Notes: generated by a model not told the origin, from the sequence alone. 64,000 bases of DNA from Flavivirga sp. 57AJ16 (GCF_028736925.1 NZ_JAQZAT010000018.1:35402-99401); one strand, 5' to 3'; shown: positions 34,432-47,427, numbered from the stretch's first letter. Numbers and translations: made by a program.

Positions 34432-35274
34432 ATGAAACAAATTTACATTTTATTTATTGCAATTTTTACTTTGGGGCATTCTCATGCTCAAGTAGAAGAT
34501 TTATTAGGCGGAGCAGATTATGCTAATTTATCAAATTGGTATAATATTTCAGGTGATTTTACAAGTTCAGGAGGTATAATTTCAACTGAAGGTGCAAGTA
34601 CAGATTCGTCATTTGGTTTTATTGATTTCACCAGAGCAATTGGAGCAGGAGATGTTTTAGAGGTTTCGTTTAGTAGTAATACCGTTGCTAATTTTGCTAC
34701 AAATGGATGGTGTGGGATGAGTCTCTTTGATGCAGATGATGAAAGATTATTTATAGGCAGTCCATGGAATGTTACTAATTGGGGGGCTGAAGGTGCAGCT
34801 CTTGGTAGTAGTTTCCATTTTGCTGAAACTAGTCCTGTAGCTACGGTTGTATTCACTTATAATTATGATACTGGTGCTTGGTCTTTAGATATTAATGGAG
34901 AAGTGCAAAGTGGAACTACTACTGGGGCCTATGCATTTGAAACATTGAGAATTTCTGCAGGAAACAATGGCGGCGATGTTACTGATATAGCAGTGTCAAA
35001 CCTTGTAGTTCAGGAAATTTCAAATACATTATCAGCTTCAAATTTTGATTTTAGTGGGGTAAAGGTTTATCCTAACCCAACAACAGATTATGTAAAAGTG
35101 ACTGGGTTGAAAAATGATTTTGAATATGCTGTTTATAATGTTTTAGGAAGCAAGATACTTGAAGGTGTTGTTTCTGCTAACAATGATACTGTTGACACAA
35201 AAAACCTAATGAATGGTTTGTATTATATGGTTTTTGAAGGAGAAAAAACAGTCAAGTTGGTTAAAAACAACTAA
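34432..35274 (+). CDS. T9SS-secreted beta-sandwich protein, unknown function
   Basis: This 280-residue protein has a signal peptide ending in GHSHAQ and a beta-rich domain of ~180 residues (jelly-roll or concanavalin-like, LSNWYNISGDFTSSGG, WSLDINGEVQSG). A type A T9SS sorting domain ends it (about 205-280, VKVYPNPTTDYVKVTG ... MNGLYYMVFEGEKTVKLVKN). It would be exported across the outer membrane by the type IX system and released or anchored. Its location between two glycosidases suggests carbohydrate binding, but no catalytic motif is visible. A family A MITE-like element starts at the last base of its stop codon. Confidence 0.75.
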   Translation: MKQIYILFIAIFTLGHSHAQVEDLLGGADYANLSNWYNISGDFTSSGGIISTEGASTDSSFGFIDFTRAIGAGDVLEVSFSSNTVANFATNGWCGMSLFDADDERLFIGSPWNVTNWGAEGAALGSSFHFAETSPVATVVFTYNYDTGAWSLDINGEVQSGTTTGAYAFETLRISAGNNGGDVTDIAVSNLVVQEISNTLSASNFDFSGVKVYPNPTTDYVKVTGLKNDFEYAVYNVLGSKILEGVVSANNDTVDTKNLMNGLYYMVFEGEKTVKLVKNN

Positions 35275-35437
35275 TACCAATTATGAATTAAAAATACGCA
35301 ATTCAAACTCATTCATTAATTCGTTTTATCACTTTACTCGTCATTTCCATAGCTTAGGCTATGCAAATAACACGCAGCAGGCAAAAACAAATAAGCAATG
35401 TCGTTTTCTGTAGCTCATTTTAATTCATAATTGGTAT
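35274..35437 (+). mobile_element. MITE-like element family A, copy 3
   Basis: This 164-bp copy is the one most like 15394-15556. It begins ATACCAATTATGAATTAAAA and ends TTTTAATTCATAATTGGTAT. Its first base is the last base of the preceding stop codon. The spacer from here to 35617 shows nothing further. Confidence 0.75.
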
Positions 35438-35617
35438 AAAACAAAAGTAGAGAAGTACAATTTGTTTAAAGTTCAATAACTTACTTTATAAAAGCACTTA
35501 CTTCAATTCAAATCAAAAGGTTAGTGCTTTTATTTTGCTCAACATTTAGCTATTGCTCTATTTTTTTCAACAATAAAATTCCTAGTACTAATCAGTATTT
35601 AGACTAAAAACCTACAT

Positions 35618-38600
35618 ATGAAAAAACAATTTCTATTAGTAACACTATTTTTTAATTTATTAGGAGCTATCTTTTTTTCAAGTGCCCAAAACAAGGCATT
35701 ACAGTTTGATGGAGGTGGGAATTATGTTTCGATACCTCATGTAAATGTTTCAAATCAGTTAACAGTAGAAGCATGGATAAAAACTACCCAAACAGGGACA
35801 GGAACCATTATATCTTGGAAAAATGTTGCTGGTGGAGGCGATGGAGATGCATTACTTTTTAGAATTTCAAATGGTAAATTGCAGTTTGGGGAGTGGATTG
35901 GAACAGATTGGAAAGAATATAACTCTATTGACAATGTGAACACTGGAGAATGGACTCACGTTGCTATAGTAAGAGATGGATTAACCACTACTGGCTATAT
36001 TAACGGTCAAGAAATTATAGGAAGCGGTACTTTGCATGATTCCCCCATATGTTCTACAGATACTCTTACATTTGGAGCTATTACTGCCAATTGGGCCGAA
36101 TCTTTTGTTGGGGCAATAGATGAAGTTAAAATTTGGAATGTTGCACGCTCAGGGCAAGAAATTCAAGATAATTATAATACTGCTTTAAATGGCAGTGAAA
36201 CAGGTTTACAGGGCTATTGGCAATTTAATGACCATGTAGATGATTCAACCCCAAATGGCAGAAATGGCGTCTTAAATGGACCTTACTATGTCCTTTCAGA
36301 CTTGTTCGATGCAACTCCTCCAGTTATAAATAATATTTCTTTTTCGGAAAGTACATCAAAAATCCCAACCATTGATGTAATAGCAAACCAAATAGGTACT
36401 CTATATTGGGCTGTTTTAGAAGATGGAGCTACTACACCAACACAATCAGAAATAATAAATGGTTCACCTTCAATTATTGCAAAAGATAGCGGTTCTTATA
36501 ACTCACCAACTTTTGCACAAGGGTTTATTTTCACTGATACCACTTTAATAATTGGAAATGATTATAAAGTTTATGCTGTTTCTGAAGGAAATAATGCTCT
36601 TTTTTCTAATGTAGCAGAATCCATAACATTTACATATCAAGGTTTATCAAGCCTGCCTTTGGGATGGTTTAATACGGACATTGGAAATACCGGATTAACC
36701 GGATCAACAACTTTTTCCAGCAATACATTTACAATAAAAGGATCTGGGTCAGATATATGGGGGAGTAATGATGCTTTTCAAATGGCTTTTAAAAAAGTGA
36801 ACAGTGATATAGAAATAATTGCAAGCGTCAATTCTCAAACCAATACTGATGCATGGGCAAAAGCAGGAGTTATTGTTAGAGAAAGTTTGGACAACAATTC
36901 AAAACATGTTTTTGCAGCAATAACACCAGAAAATAACGGAGGTGCATTTTATAGAAGCAATACAGGTAATGATACCAGTTATTATCCCGCAAGCACACTC
37001 TCCACGCCTTGTTGGTTTAGATTAATTAAAATTGACAATCTAGTGCAAGCATCTTATTCTACTAATGGTACAGATTGGATAAAAATAGCTTCTTCGTTTG
37101 ATATATCTATAGGCGACGAGTATTATGTTGGTTTAGCGGTCAGCGCCCATAACAATTCACAACTTAGTACAACCGTGTTTGAGAATGTAATTGTAAGAGA
37201 ACCTGCTCTTGATTTAAGCATTGTTGATAAGGGGCTTTATTTTGCTAAAACAGCATATACTCCAACCTCAATCCCAGTATATAATGACGAAAAAGACAAC
37301 CTTCCCAAACCTATTTTAGAAGGAACACCTGGCTGGGTTGATATGTATTACAGAGCCTGGGAATTGGCTTTTGATCACATAAGGGCACCGCAAGCAGGGT
37401 CCCCATTTGTCTCAAATTGGTACGATGAAGCATTTGATAATAGCATTTATCAATGGGATATAATTTTTATGACAATGTTTGGTCGTTATGCAGACCATAT
37501 TTTTCCTGGTATTCAGTCATTAGATAATTTTTATTGTCGTCAGTTTGAAAGTGGTATCATTACACGTATCATAAATGAAGCAACAGGAGCATGTTATGGA
37601 GATGAAAATTCACCATCCAATATTAATCCACCTCTTTTTAGTTGGGCAGAAGTAGAAAACTATAACATCACTGGAGATACTTCACGGTTTGCTTTGGTGT
37701 TACCTGCATTAGAGAAATACTTTGAATTTGTTGAAGCTTATCGAAAAGGAAGTGATACCCCCCATGAATTATATTGGAGTAATGGACAGGCATCAGGTAT
37801 GGATAATACCCCTCGAGATGAAGGGCGACCAGGAGGGCATTTTGCGACAGACCATCAAGGATGGGTTGATATGTCTAGCCAAATGGTAATTCAATGCAAT
37901 AACATTGCCACTATATGTGATGTGTTGGAGCAGACGGATAAAGCAGATATGTATAGGCAAAAGGCCCAAGATATTGGAGATAAAATCAATGCATTTTTGT
38001 GGAATGATACAGATGGATTATATTATGATGTAGATATTAACGGAAACCAAACAAACTGGAAAACCGCTGCCTCTTTCTGGCCAATGTTGGCAGGTATTAC
38101 CACCCCGAGCCAAAATGAAAAACTGGTGGCCAATTTGAAAAACCCAAATTCTTTTTGGCGCGACTTTGTATTCCCAACACTAGCAGCCGATGAACCAAAC
38201 TATAATCCACAAGGTGGATATTGGCTTGGTGCTGTATGGGCTCCTACAAACTATGCCATTATAAAAGGTCTGGAAAAAATAGGCGAAGATGAATTTGCCA
38301 AAGAAGCTTCAGAGAAATACTTAAATGGTTTATATCAAGTTTACCTAAATACTGGCACATTATGGGAAAATTATGCCCCTGAGTTGATTAATGGTGATTT
38401 CTTGTATGGTACTAGCGACAATTTAAATGACCCATGTAGAGACGATTTTGTTGGATGGACTGGCTTAGGGCCAATATCCCTACTAATTGAAAATGTACTT
38501 GGTTTTAGATTGAATGGTGCAGATAAACACATTATTTATGATTTAAGGAGGCTTGATTATCATGGTATAGAGAATCTAAGAATGAATGATGTAACGACAT

Positions 38601-39022
38601 CCATTGTTTGCCAAGAACGTACAGACTCAAGCGCTACTGCTTACATTACTGTTACAACAGATAACCCTTATACATTGGAAATTTGGAGAAATGGAGAAAT
38701 TCATACATACGAAATTGCTTCTGGTACAAACAATATTGTGTTAGGGGCTTTAGGGGTTTCAGAAGAAAATATTTTTGAGTACAATGTTTATGTTGATCAA
38801 TCAACTAGAATGTTGAACTTGGATTTAAATGCCTATGAAACGTCAAACATTGAGATTAAATTATTCGATATGAAAGGAGTTGAAATAATAAATATTTCAG
38901 ATTCCATAAATAATTCTGGTTTATATAAAAAGCAAGTTAATGTTTCAAATTTATCTAAAGGTGTATATATTATTTTTATGGAAGTTAATTCAAAATTAGT
39001 CACTAAAAAGATAATTATATAA
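35618..39022 (+). CDS. multidomain T9SS-secreted glycoside hydrolase (LamG, DUF1349-like, MGH1-like)
   Basis: This 1134-residue protein has a signal peptide ending FSSAQ and a LamG/concanavalin domain (about 25-220, YVSIPHVNVSNQLTVEAWIK). A linker follows (about 225-340), then a DUF1349-like beta sandwich (about 345-530, AWAKAGVIVRESLDNNSKHV). The MGH1-like catalytic barrel spans about 560-1020 with Asp729 in ASGMDNTPRD and Glu917 in GTLWENYAPE. A T9SS type A sorting domain ends it (about 1055-1134, NLSKGVYIIFMEVNSKLVTK). The two lectin-like domains would hold the enzyme on polymer. It is probably a cell-surface or released partner of the periplasmic-type enzyme at 32854-34356. Confidence 0.8.
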   Translation: MKKQFLLVTLFFNLLGAIFFSSAQNKALQFDGGGNYVSIPHVNVSNQLTVEAWIKTTQTGTGTIISWKNVAGGGDGDALLFRISNGKLQFGEWIGTDWKEYNSIDNVNTGEWTHVAIVRDGLTTTGYINGQEIIGSGTLHDSPICSTDTLTFGAITANWAESFVGAIDEVKIWNVARSGQEIQDNYNTALNGSETGLQGYWQFNDHVDDSTPNGRNGVLNGPYYVLSDLFDATPPVINNISFSESTSKIPTIDVIANQIGTLYWAVLEDGATTPTQSEIINGSPSIIAKDSGSYNSPTFAQGFIFTDTTLIIGNDYKVYAVSEGNNALFSNVAESITFTYQGLSSLPLGWFNTDIGNTGLTGSTTFSSNTFTIKGSGSDIWGSNDAFQMAFKKVNSDIEIIASVNSQTNTDAWAKAGVIVRESLDNNSKHVFAAITPENNGGAFYRSNTGNDTSYYPASTLSTPCWFRLIKIDNLVQASYSTNGTDWIKIASSFDISIGDEYYVGLAVSAHNNSQLSTTVFENVIVREPALDLSIVDKGLYFAKTAYTPTSIPVYNDEKDNLPKPILEGTPGWVDMYYRAWELAFDHIRAPQAGSPFVSNWYDEAFDNSIYQWDIIFMTMFGRYADHIFPGIQSLDNFYCRQFESGIITRIINEATGACYGDENSPSNINPPLFSWAEVENYNITGDTSRFALVLPALEKYFEFVEAYRKGSDTPHELYWSNGQASGMDNTPRDEGRPGGHFATDHQGWVDMSSQMVIQCNNIATICDVLEQTDKADMYRQKAQDIGDKINAFLWNDTDGLYYDVDINGNQTNWKTAASFWPMLAGITTPSQNEKLVANLKNPNSFWRDFVFPTLAADEPNYNPQGGYWLGAVWAPTNYAIIKGLEKIGEDEFAKEASEKYLNGLYQVYLNTGTLWENYAPELINGDFLYGTSDNLNDPCRDDFVGWTGLGPISLLIENVLGFRLNGADKHIIYDLRRLDYHGIENLRMNDVTTSIVCQERTDSSATAYITVTTDNPYTLEIWRNGEIHTYEIASGTNNIVLGALGVSEENIFEYNVYVDQSTRMLNLDLNAYETSNIEIKLFDMKGVEIINISDSINNSGLYKKQVNVSNLSKGVYIIFMEVNSKLVTKKIII

Positions 39023-39057
39023 CTTATTATCAAATAATTAAACGAGTAATAAATCTT

Positions 39058-39106
39058 TAATAGTGAGAACTTTATTAATTTAACACATTCTAAACTTGCT
39101 TAAAAA
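39058..39106 (-). repeat. 49-bp dispersed sequence, right copy
   Basis: This is the reverse complement of 22076-22124 with two mismatches. It begins 36 bases after the multidomain glycosidase and is followed by the hairpin CTCTCAAC-ACACC-GTTGAGAG (39108-39128). Confidence 0.75.
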
Positions 39107-39107
39107 C

Positions 39108-39168
39108 CTCTCAACACACCGTTGAGAGAAATAATCGATAAGCTTTTTTAATATACCATAAAAAGCTT
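39108..39168 (+). terminator. two hairpins after the T9SS glycosidase gene
   Basis: The first is CTCTCAAC/GTTGAGAG at 39108-39128. The second is AAGCTTTTTTA (39140-39150) with TAAAAAGCTT (39159-39168). The second has the T-rich arm of a weak terminator and is the likelier transcript end. Confidence 0.45.
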
Positions 39169-39250
39169 ACATGTTTTGGCACGAAAGGTGTCAAACAATA
39201 ATTTAATAATTTTTTTATAAAAAGTAATTAAAAACGTTATTTTTACGTAA

Positions 39251-42880
<3,630 letters not shown>

Positions 42881-42953
42881 AATGATAATGTTTAATACAT
42901 AATCTTTGTTATCCTAAAACAGAGTTCGTTGCAAGTTTTAAATAAAATCAATG

Positions 42954-42984
42954 AAGCCGTTGAAGTTATATTCAGCGGTTTTTT
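42954..42984 (+). terminator. intrinsic terminator after the ricin-GH2 gene
   Basis: AAGCCGTTGAA (42954-42964) pairs with TTCAGCGGTTT (42971-42981) using two G-U pairs, followed by T's to 42984. It closes the right PUL arm. Confidence 0.65.
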
Positions 42985-43012
42985 GTTGTATTTAGAATCA
43001 TTTTTTTTTTTT

Positions 43013-43178
43013 TGATTGTCCGTAATTTGTCATAAACCTAAAAATATATTGAATTTGTCATCCCGAAGAAACGAGGTATCACATTGATTATCAATATATT
43101 CACTGCCTGACGGCAGGCAGGTTCACTTCGTTCTGAATGACAAAAATATCATTATGCATGATTACGGACATTCAGTTT
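43013..43178. repeat. REP-like repeat region with short inverted ends
   Basis: The edges TGATTGTCCGTAAT and ATTACGGACATTCA are near reverse complements. Inside lie the palindrome CTGCCTGACGGCAGGCAG (about 43103-43120) and a reverse copy (43122-43144) of the repeat at 5033-5055. No coding potential is seen in 42985-43238. Confidence 0.5.
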
Positions 43179-43238
43179 TTTTTCATGAACTTAAATCATG
43201 ACTTGCCATATGCACGAATTTGCCATTATCTATGTTTC

Positions 43239-45617
43239 TTATCTTCTTCTGCCTGAATACGTCATCGCTTCACCTTTTCCAAAACCATAGCTTATTCCAA
43301 AAGTGAAGAAGCGTCCACGCTGACCAAAATCATAGGTTTCAAATGTTGGCTGATTTACAAACCGCTCTTGAATTCTTGAGGAAAACACATCTCTGATGCC
43401 AAGGTTTGTAACTATTTTCCCTTTGAAGATTTTTTTACGCAATCCCAAATCCATAAATGCAAAGCCACTTTGTTCGCCTTGTACCGTTTCGAAACCTGAA
43501 CGGTAGCTACCGGTCAATTCTAAATCTATATCGGCGGGTAACCCTATTTTAGAACCCAATTGTGTTGACCACTGGCTACCTGTGAAATCAAAGACTTGTG
43601 CTTCAAATGTTCCTTGCCGGTCAAAATAATTGAGATTAAAATCACCCGTCAATGTAAGCCACTTTGCAGGGCTGTATTTTCCGTTGGTCTCAAAGCCTAT
43701 GGAAGAATTGGTTCCAATGTTCTGTGGCGTTGTTAGAGTGACATTGTCGTTAAAGGTCGAGACACGCTCAACGACATCGGTAGTGTATCTGTGGTAGAGA
43801 CTGGAACTTAAAGAGGCTTTCCCTATTTTATAAATACTTGTCAACTCGTATGAATTTGTAAACTCTGGTTGCAGGTCTGGATTTCCAACTCTAATATTAA
43901 AATTGTTCCGGATATTGAAGAATGGATTTAAATCCCATAATCTAGGTCTGAAGATACGTTTTGAATAGCCCGCTTGAAGCGAAAAGTTTTCGCCCGTTTT
44001 ATAGGAAGTGTGGAGTGTTGGAAAAAGATTTGAGAAATTTTGTGAATTGGCCTCATTCGTATTGGTCAATAATGTATTAAGGGCCGTATGCTCTATACGC
44101 AACCCTGCCTTTATGCCCCAACTATTGTTTTCATAGGCCCCAGTAGCATATACACCCAGTACTTTTTGATTCCACTCAAAGTTATTGGTGAGATCTTCGT
44201 TGGTCATATAATCCCCATCGACAAAATCCTGAACTTCAAAATCATTGCTTACATCGTTAATAACATATTGTGCACCGGTTTCAATCGTATATTCTTTGGA
44301 AAGTGGATTAACATAATCTACCTTAAAGGTGTAATCTGCCTGCTGAAAATTGGTTGCAGTACGCTGGTTGCTATCTACATCGTTGCCTTCTAGGGTTGTA
44401 TCGGTAAATTGTGAAGATTGGTCTTTTCCAAAAAATCGCCCCAATGCACTTACTTGCAGTGTATGGTCTTCATTATTCTCAAATATTTTCTTCCAGTTGA
44501 ATTCATATTGCCATTTAGGGTTTGTGGCCTCGGTAGTTTCATTTCGTATCCATCTGGAAAATAATCCATTAGTGTTAAAAAAACTAAAATTTGTTTCAGA
44601 AGGCTGGTCTTCTATTTCGTATGCAAAATTTCCCGAAAGGGTAAATACATTGTTTTCGTTCAAATGGTAGTCTGTTCCTAATGTGATATTAAAAAAAGTT
44701 TCATTTCTAAACTCTTCACCGTTGCTGAATATCGTTTCATTATTGGTTAAATTTCGGTTGATGGCTTCCGTATCTTCGGGGAGCGAACGATAGCCTACAC
44801 CAAACTGGGTAAACAAGTTGAATTTTTCAGTTCTCCTATTTAAGCTACCACCAATACTGTGGTTATCGGGAATACCAGTATTAATCGATATAGAACCATT
44901 CCATCCTTCTTTATCTTCTTTTTTAAGAATGATGTTCAAAATACCTGATGTACCCGAGGCCTCATATTTAGCCGAAGGATTGGTAATGACTTCAATACTT
45001 TCTATCATATCTGCGGTAATCGTGCCCAGTGCATTGCTAGATTGGTCTGCCAGAACAGAAGGCTTCCCGTTGATCAATATTTGTACTCCAGAGCTTCCGC
45101 GCAAGCTTATTGCTCCTTCTATGTTTACATTCACAGATGGTACGTTATTTAATACTTCTAAAGCACTTGCACCTGTGCTACTTATATCTTTGCCAACATT
45201 GAATACACGTTTATCGAGCTTGAAAACGGTTTTGGAAACTTCGCCGGTTACTACAATTTCATCTAGAGCTTGATTGTCGGGCGCTAGTTTAATAGTGCCC
45301 AAATCTACTTTTCCATTTGAAACCGAAACGTCTGCGATAGTTTCAGTTTTGTATCCCATAAAACTTATTTCTATATAAAAATTGGAAATAGAAGTAACCA
45401 GACTAAACTTCCCTTCGTCATTAGATGTCGTTCCTGTTATGGTTTTGTTGGTGTTTTTGTCATTAAGAGCTATGGTTGCATACGGAACGGACTGTAAAGT
45501 TTCTTCTTCTATTAACGTACCCGTAATGGTGATATCATTTTCCTGCTGTGCATTAACAAAAGGACTTGTTGCTAAACAACACAAAACATAGATTGTCTTT
45601 TTAAAAAAAGCTGTCAT
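43239..45617 (-). CDS. TonB-dependent receptor, OMP_b-brl_3 type
   Basis: This 792-residue outer-membrane receptor has a signal peptide ending FVNAQ and a carboxypeptidase-regulatory-like domain (about 28-112, GTLIEEETLQSVPYATIALN). A plug domain follows (about 125-230, GASALEVLNNVPSVNVNIEG, IEVITNPSAKYEASGTSGIL). The C-terminal barrel ends ISYGFGKGEAMTYSGRRR. It lacks a SusD partner and the SusC plug motif, so it belongs to the shorter TonB receptor group, whose ligands are often peptides or metal chelates. It is convergent with the PUL and probably an independent gene. Confidence 0.85.
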   Translation of the reverse strand: MTAFFKKTIYVLCCLATSPFVNAQQENDITITGTLIEEETLQSVPYATIALNDKNTNKTITGTTSNDEGKFSLVTSISNFYIEISFMGYKTETIADVSVSNGKVDLGTIKLAPDNQALDEIVVTGEVSKTVFKLDKRVFNVGKDISSTGASALEVLNNVPSVNVNIEGAISLRGSSGVQILINGKPSVLADQSSNALGTITADMIESIEVITNPSAKYEASGTSGILNIILKKEDKEGWNGSISINTGIPDNHSIGGSLNRRTEKFNLFTQFGVGYRSLPEDTEAINRNLTNNETIFSNGEEFRNETFFNITLGTDYHLNENNVFTLSGNFAYEIEDQPSETNFSFFNTNGLFSRWIRNETTEATNPKWQYEFNWKKIFENNEDHTLQVSALGRFFGKDQSSQFTDTTLEGNDVDSNQRTATNFQQADYTFKVDYVNPLSKEYTIETGAQYVINDVSNDFEVQDFVDGDYMTNEDLTNNFEWNQKVLGVYATGAYENNSWGIKAGLRIEHTALNTLLTNTNEANSQNFSNLFPTLHTSYKTGENFSLQAGYSKRIFRPRLWDLNPFFNIRNNFNIRVGNPDLQPEFTNSYELTSIYKIGKASLSSSLYHRYTTDVVERVSTFNDNVTLTTPQNIGTNSSIGFETNGKYSPAKWLTLTGDFNLNYFDRQGTFEAQVFDFTGSQWSTQLGSKIGLPADIDLELTGSYRSGFETVQGEQSGFAFMDLGLRKKIFKGKIVTNLGIRDVFSSRIQERFVNQPTFETYDFGQRGRFFTFGISYGFGKGEAMTYSGRRR

Positions 45618-46075
45618 TGTAAATGGATTACCTTTTAATTGATTTTTTAGAGAACAAAGGAAATAAAATGGTACCTATAACTACTAACTACATCTTTATT
45701 CCGTAATTATTTCAGCACATAATAATAGCATCGTCATTCCTAAATATCGTTTCTTAAACTTTAGTGATTTATGACGCCTAAGCGTTGGTGTAAAGAAAGT
45801 ATGGGGTTGTTAACTACCGGTTTTCCTTCAGAAAATTGCAGATCACAAACCGATCACAATCGTTACAATTAACAGCGTAAAAATAGTGTTTTTACACATG
45901 GTACTTGTTGCGGAAGTTGTTAAATATAATTTAAAATTTTAAGACTAACTAACCGTATTTTGCTAAATAACAAGCGGTCGATAAAGAGAAAATCCAGAAC
46001 CAATTTATTACGATTTTATGTTTTGCTACCTTTTTGATTCATTTAATTGATAGCAATAGGTATTAAATAAAACAT

Positions 46076-46108
46076 AAAAGTCCATAAACATTGTGCTTAT
46101 GGACTTTT
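46076..46108 (-). terminator. terminator of the tRNA-Lys transcript
   Basis: AAAAGTCCATAA (46076-46087) pairs with TTATGGACTTTT (46097-46108) around a 9-base loop. On the minus strand it lies 25 bases past the tRNA 3' end and finishes in T's. The remaining spacer 45618-46075 shows nothing recognisable. Confidence 0.75.
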
Positions 46109-46132
46109 TGAATAATCTTAAAAAGATTTTTG

Positions 46133-46205
46133 TGACCGGGCTGGGGCTCGAACCCAGGACCCTCTCCTTAAAAGGGAGATGCTCTACCAACTGAGCTACC
46201 AGGTC
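46133..46205 (-). tRNA. tRNA-Lys (anticodon TTT)
   Basis: The minus strand folds as a 73-base cloverleaf: acceptor GACCTGG/CCCGGTC, D arm GCTC-AGTTGGTA-GAGC, anticodon arm TCTCC-CTTTTAA-GGAGA (anticodon TTT), variable loop GGGTC, T arm CTGGG-TTCGAGC-CCCAG, discriminator A. CCA is not encoded. One acceptor pair (5-68) is a T-C mismatch, and everything else pairs. A good promoter and a terminator flank it, so it is a monocistronic tRNA gene. Confidence 0.95.
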
Positions 46206-46239
46206 ATTATTTCAGTACTAACGTTGTTGTTAGCGGGTG

Positions 46240-46269
46240 CAAATATAAAATGTTTTATTAATTAAACAA
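46240..46269 (-). promoter_or_regulatory. tRNA-Lys promoter
   Basis: On the minus strand TTG (46269-46267), 19 bases, then TATATTTG (46247-46240) and GCACCCGCTAA match the flavobacterial consensus. The start region GCACCCGCTAA is shared with the tandem promoters near 63835. The tRNA begins 34 bases after the -7 box. Confidence 0.7.
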
Positions 46270-46345
46270 TACTTTTTTTAAAGAAATTTTTGTTTTTTTG
46301 CACCACTAAAACGTATGTTTTTAATAATCAATTTATAACAAGAAA

Positions 46346-46867
46346 ATGATTGTAGTTTTAATTGGATACATGGCTTCAGGAAAGTCGACTCTAGGTAGGA
46401 TTTTGGCAAAAAAATTAAACTATGATTTTTTGGATCTAGATGATTATATAGAAGAAAAGGAGCAGTTATTAGTGAGCGATATATTTAAATCCAAAGGTGA
46501 AATATATTTTAGAAAGGTAGAGACATTATATTTAAAGATGCTTTTGGAAAACAACACTAAATTAGTTTTATCGCTAGGAGGAGGGACACCGTGCTACAGT
46601 GATAATATGAACTTTATTAGGAATACGGTCAAAGCAAAGAGTATTTATTTAAAAGCTTCCATACCTACTTTAGTATCTAGACTAAAAACAGAAAAGAGCA
46701 AGCGTCCGCTAATTGCCCATCTGGAAACAGACGAACTACTTACAGAATTTATAGGCAAACACCTTTTTGAGCGTTCTCAATTTTATAACTTATCAGAAGT
46801 TACTATAACTACCGATAATAAAACAGAAGAAGCTATTATTGAAGAGTTGGTGTTGAAGTTATTCTAA
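46346..46867 (+). CDS. aroK: shikimate kinase
   Basis: This 173-residue cytoplasmic enzyme phosphorylates shikimate at the 3-hydroxyl with ATP in the chorismate pathway. Motifs are the Walker A GYMASGKSTLG (residues 7-17), the shikimate-binding Asp in LDLDDYIEE, the Arg in YFRKVE, SLGGGTPCY, and the lid Arg region KSKRPLI. The length fits AroK/AroL. It converges on the minus-strand phosphoribosyltransferase gene, and the coding ends overlap by 9 bases. Confidence 0.92.
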   Translation: MIVVLIGYMASGKSTLGRILAKKLNYDFLDLDDYIEEKEQLLVSDIFKSKGEIYFRKVETLYLKMLLENNTKLVLSLGGGTPCYSDNMNFIRNTVKAKSIYLKASIPTLVSRLKTEKSKRPLIAHLETDELLTEFIGKHLFERSQFYNLSEVTITTDNKTEEAIIEELVLKLF

Positions 46868-47362
46868 AACAGCTTCATAAGCTTTGCCCTCTAAAACCAC
46901 ATGCACATGTTCATGTAAGGAAGTAGATAAAGAAATGCCTTTAAAATCTGCTTTCACAGGATATTTTTTATGGTTTCTGTTTACCAAAACAGCTGTTTTA
47001 AATTGTTTTAGTGGCACATTTAAAAAATGCCTAACCCCATAAATTAAAGTAGTACCGGAATTTAAAACATCGTCGACAAGTACTAAAGACTTATTTTTAT
47101 AATTATCTGTAGAAATAGAAGTCTTGATTTCTGCATGAGGATTTTTTTTATCCATAATCACTTTACAAAGTATAGGATTTATGTCGGATATTTTTTGAAG
47201 AACAGTTTTTAATTTTTTTGCAAATACATAACCATTCTTATCAATACCAGCAAGAATAACTTCTTTTTCATTGACATTGTTTTCATATATCTGAAAAGCA
47301 ATACGTCTTATTTTATGATTGATTTCGTTATGATTAAGGATCACATTATTCTTAACAGCCAT
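46859..47362 (-). CDS. phosphoribosyltransferase family protein (PyrR-like)
   Basis: This 167-residue type I phosphoribosyltransferase has the PRPP-binding motif LVLVDDVLNSGTTL near residues 96-109 and the N-terminal ILAGIDKNGYVFAKKL. Flavobacterial proteins of this type are usually annotated as PyrR-like or generic phosphoribosyltransferase. The base substrate and any regulatory role cannot be assigned from sequence. It is convergent with aroK. Confidence 0.8.
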   Translation of the reverse strand: MAVKNNVILNHNEINHKIRRIAFQIYENNVNEKEVILAGIDKNGYVFAKKLKTVLQKISDINPILCKVIMDKKNPHAEIKTSISTDNYKNKSLVLVDDVLNSGTTLIYGVRHFLNVPLKQFKTAVLVNRNHKKYPVKADFKGISLSTSLHEHVHVVLEGKAYEAVLE

Positions 47363-47427
47363 AATAATTGGTTCTAAAATTAAAGCATAAAATTACTCAT
47401 TTTTATTTGTTTATTAGTGAAACTCTG

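Noticed and set aside
44818..45273. 151-codon plus-strand frame
   Set aside because: It is antisense to the TonB receptor plug region, whose protein match is clear.
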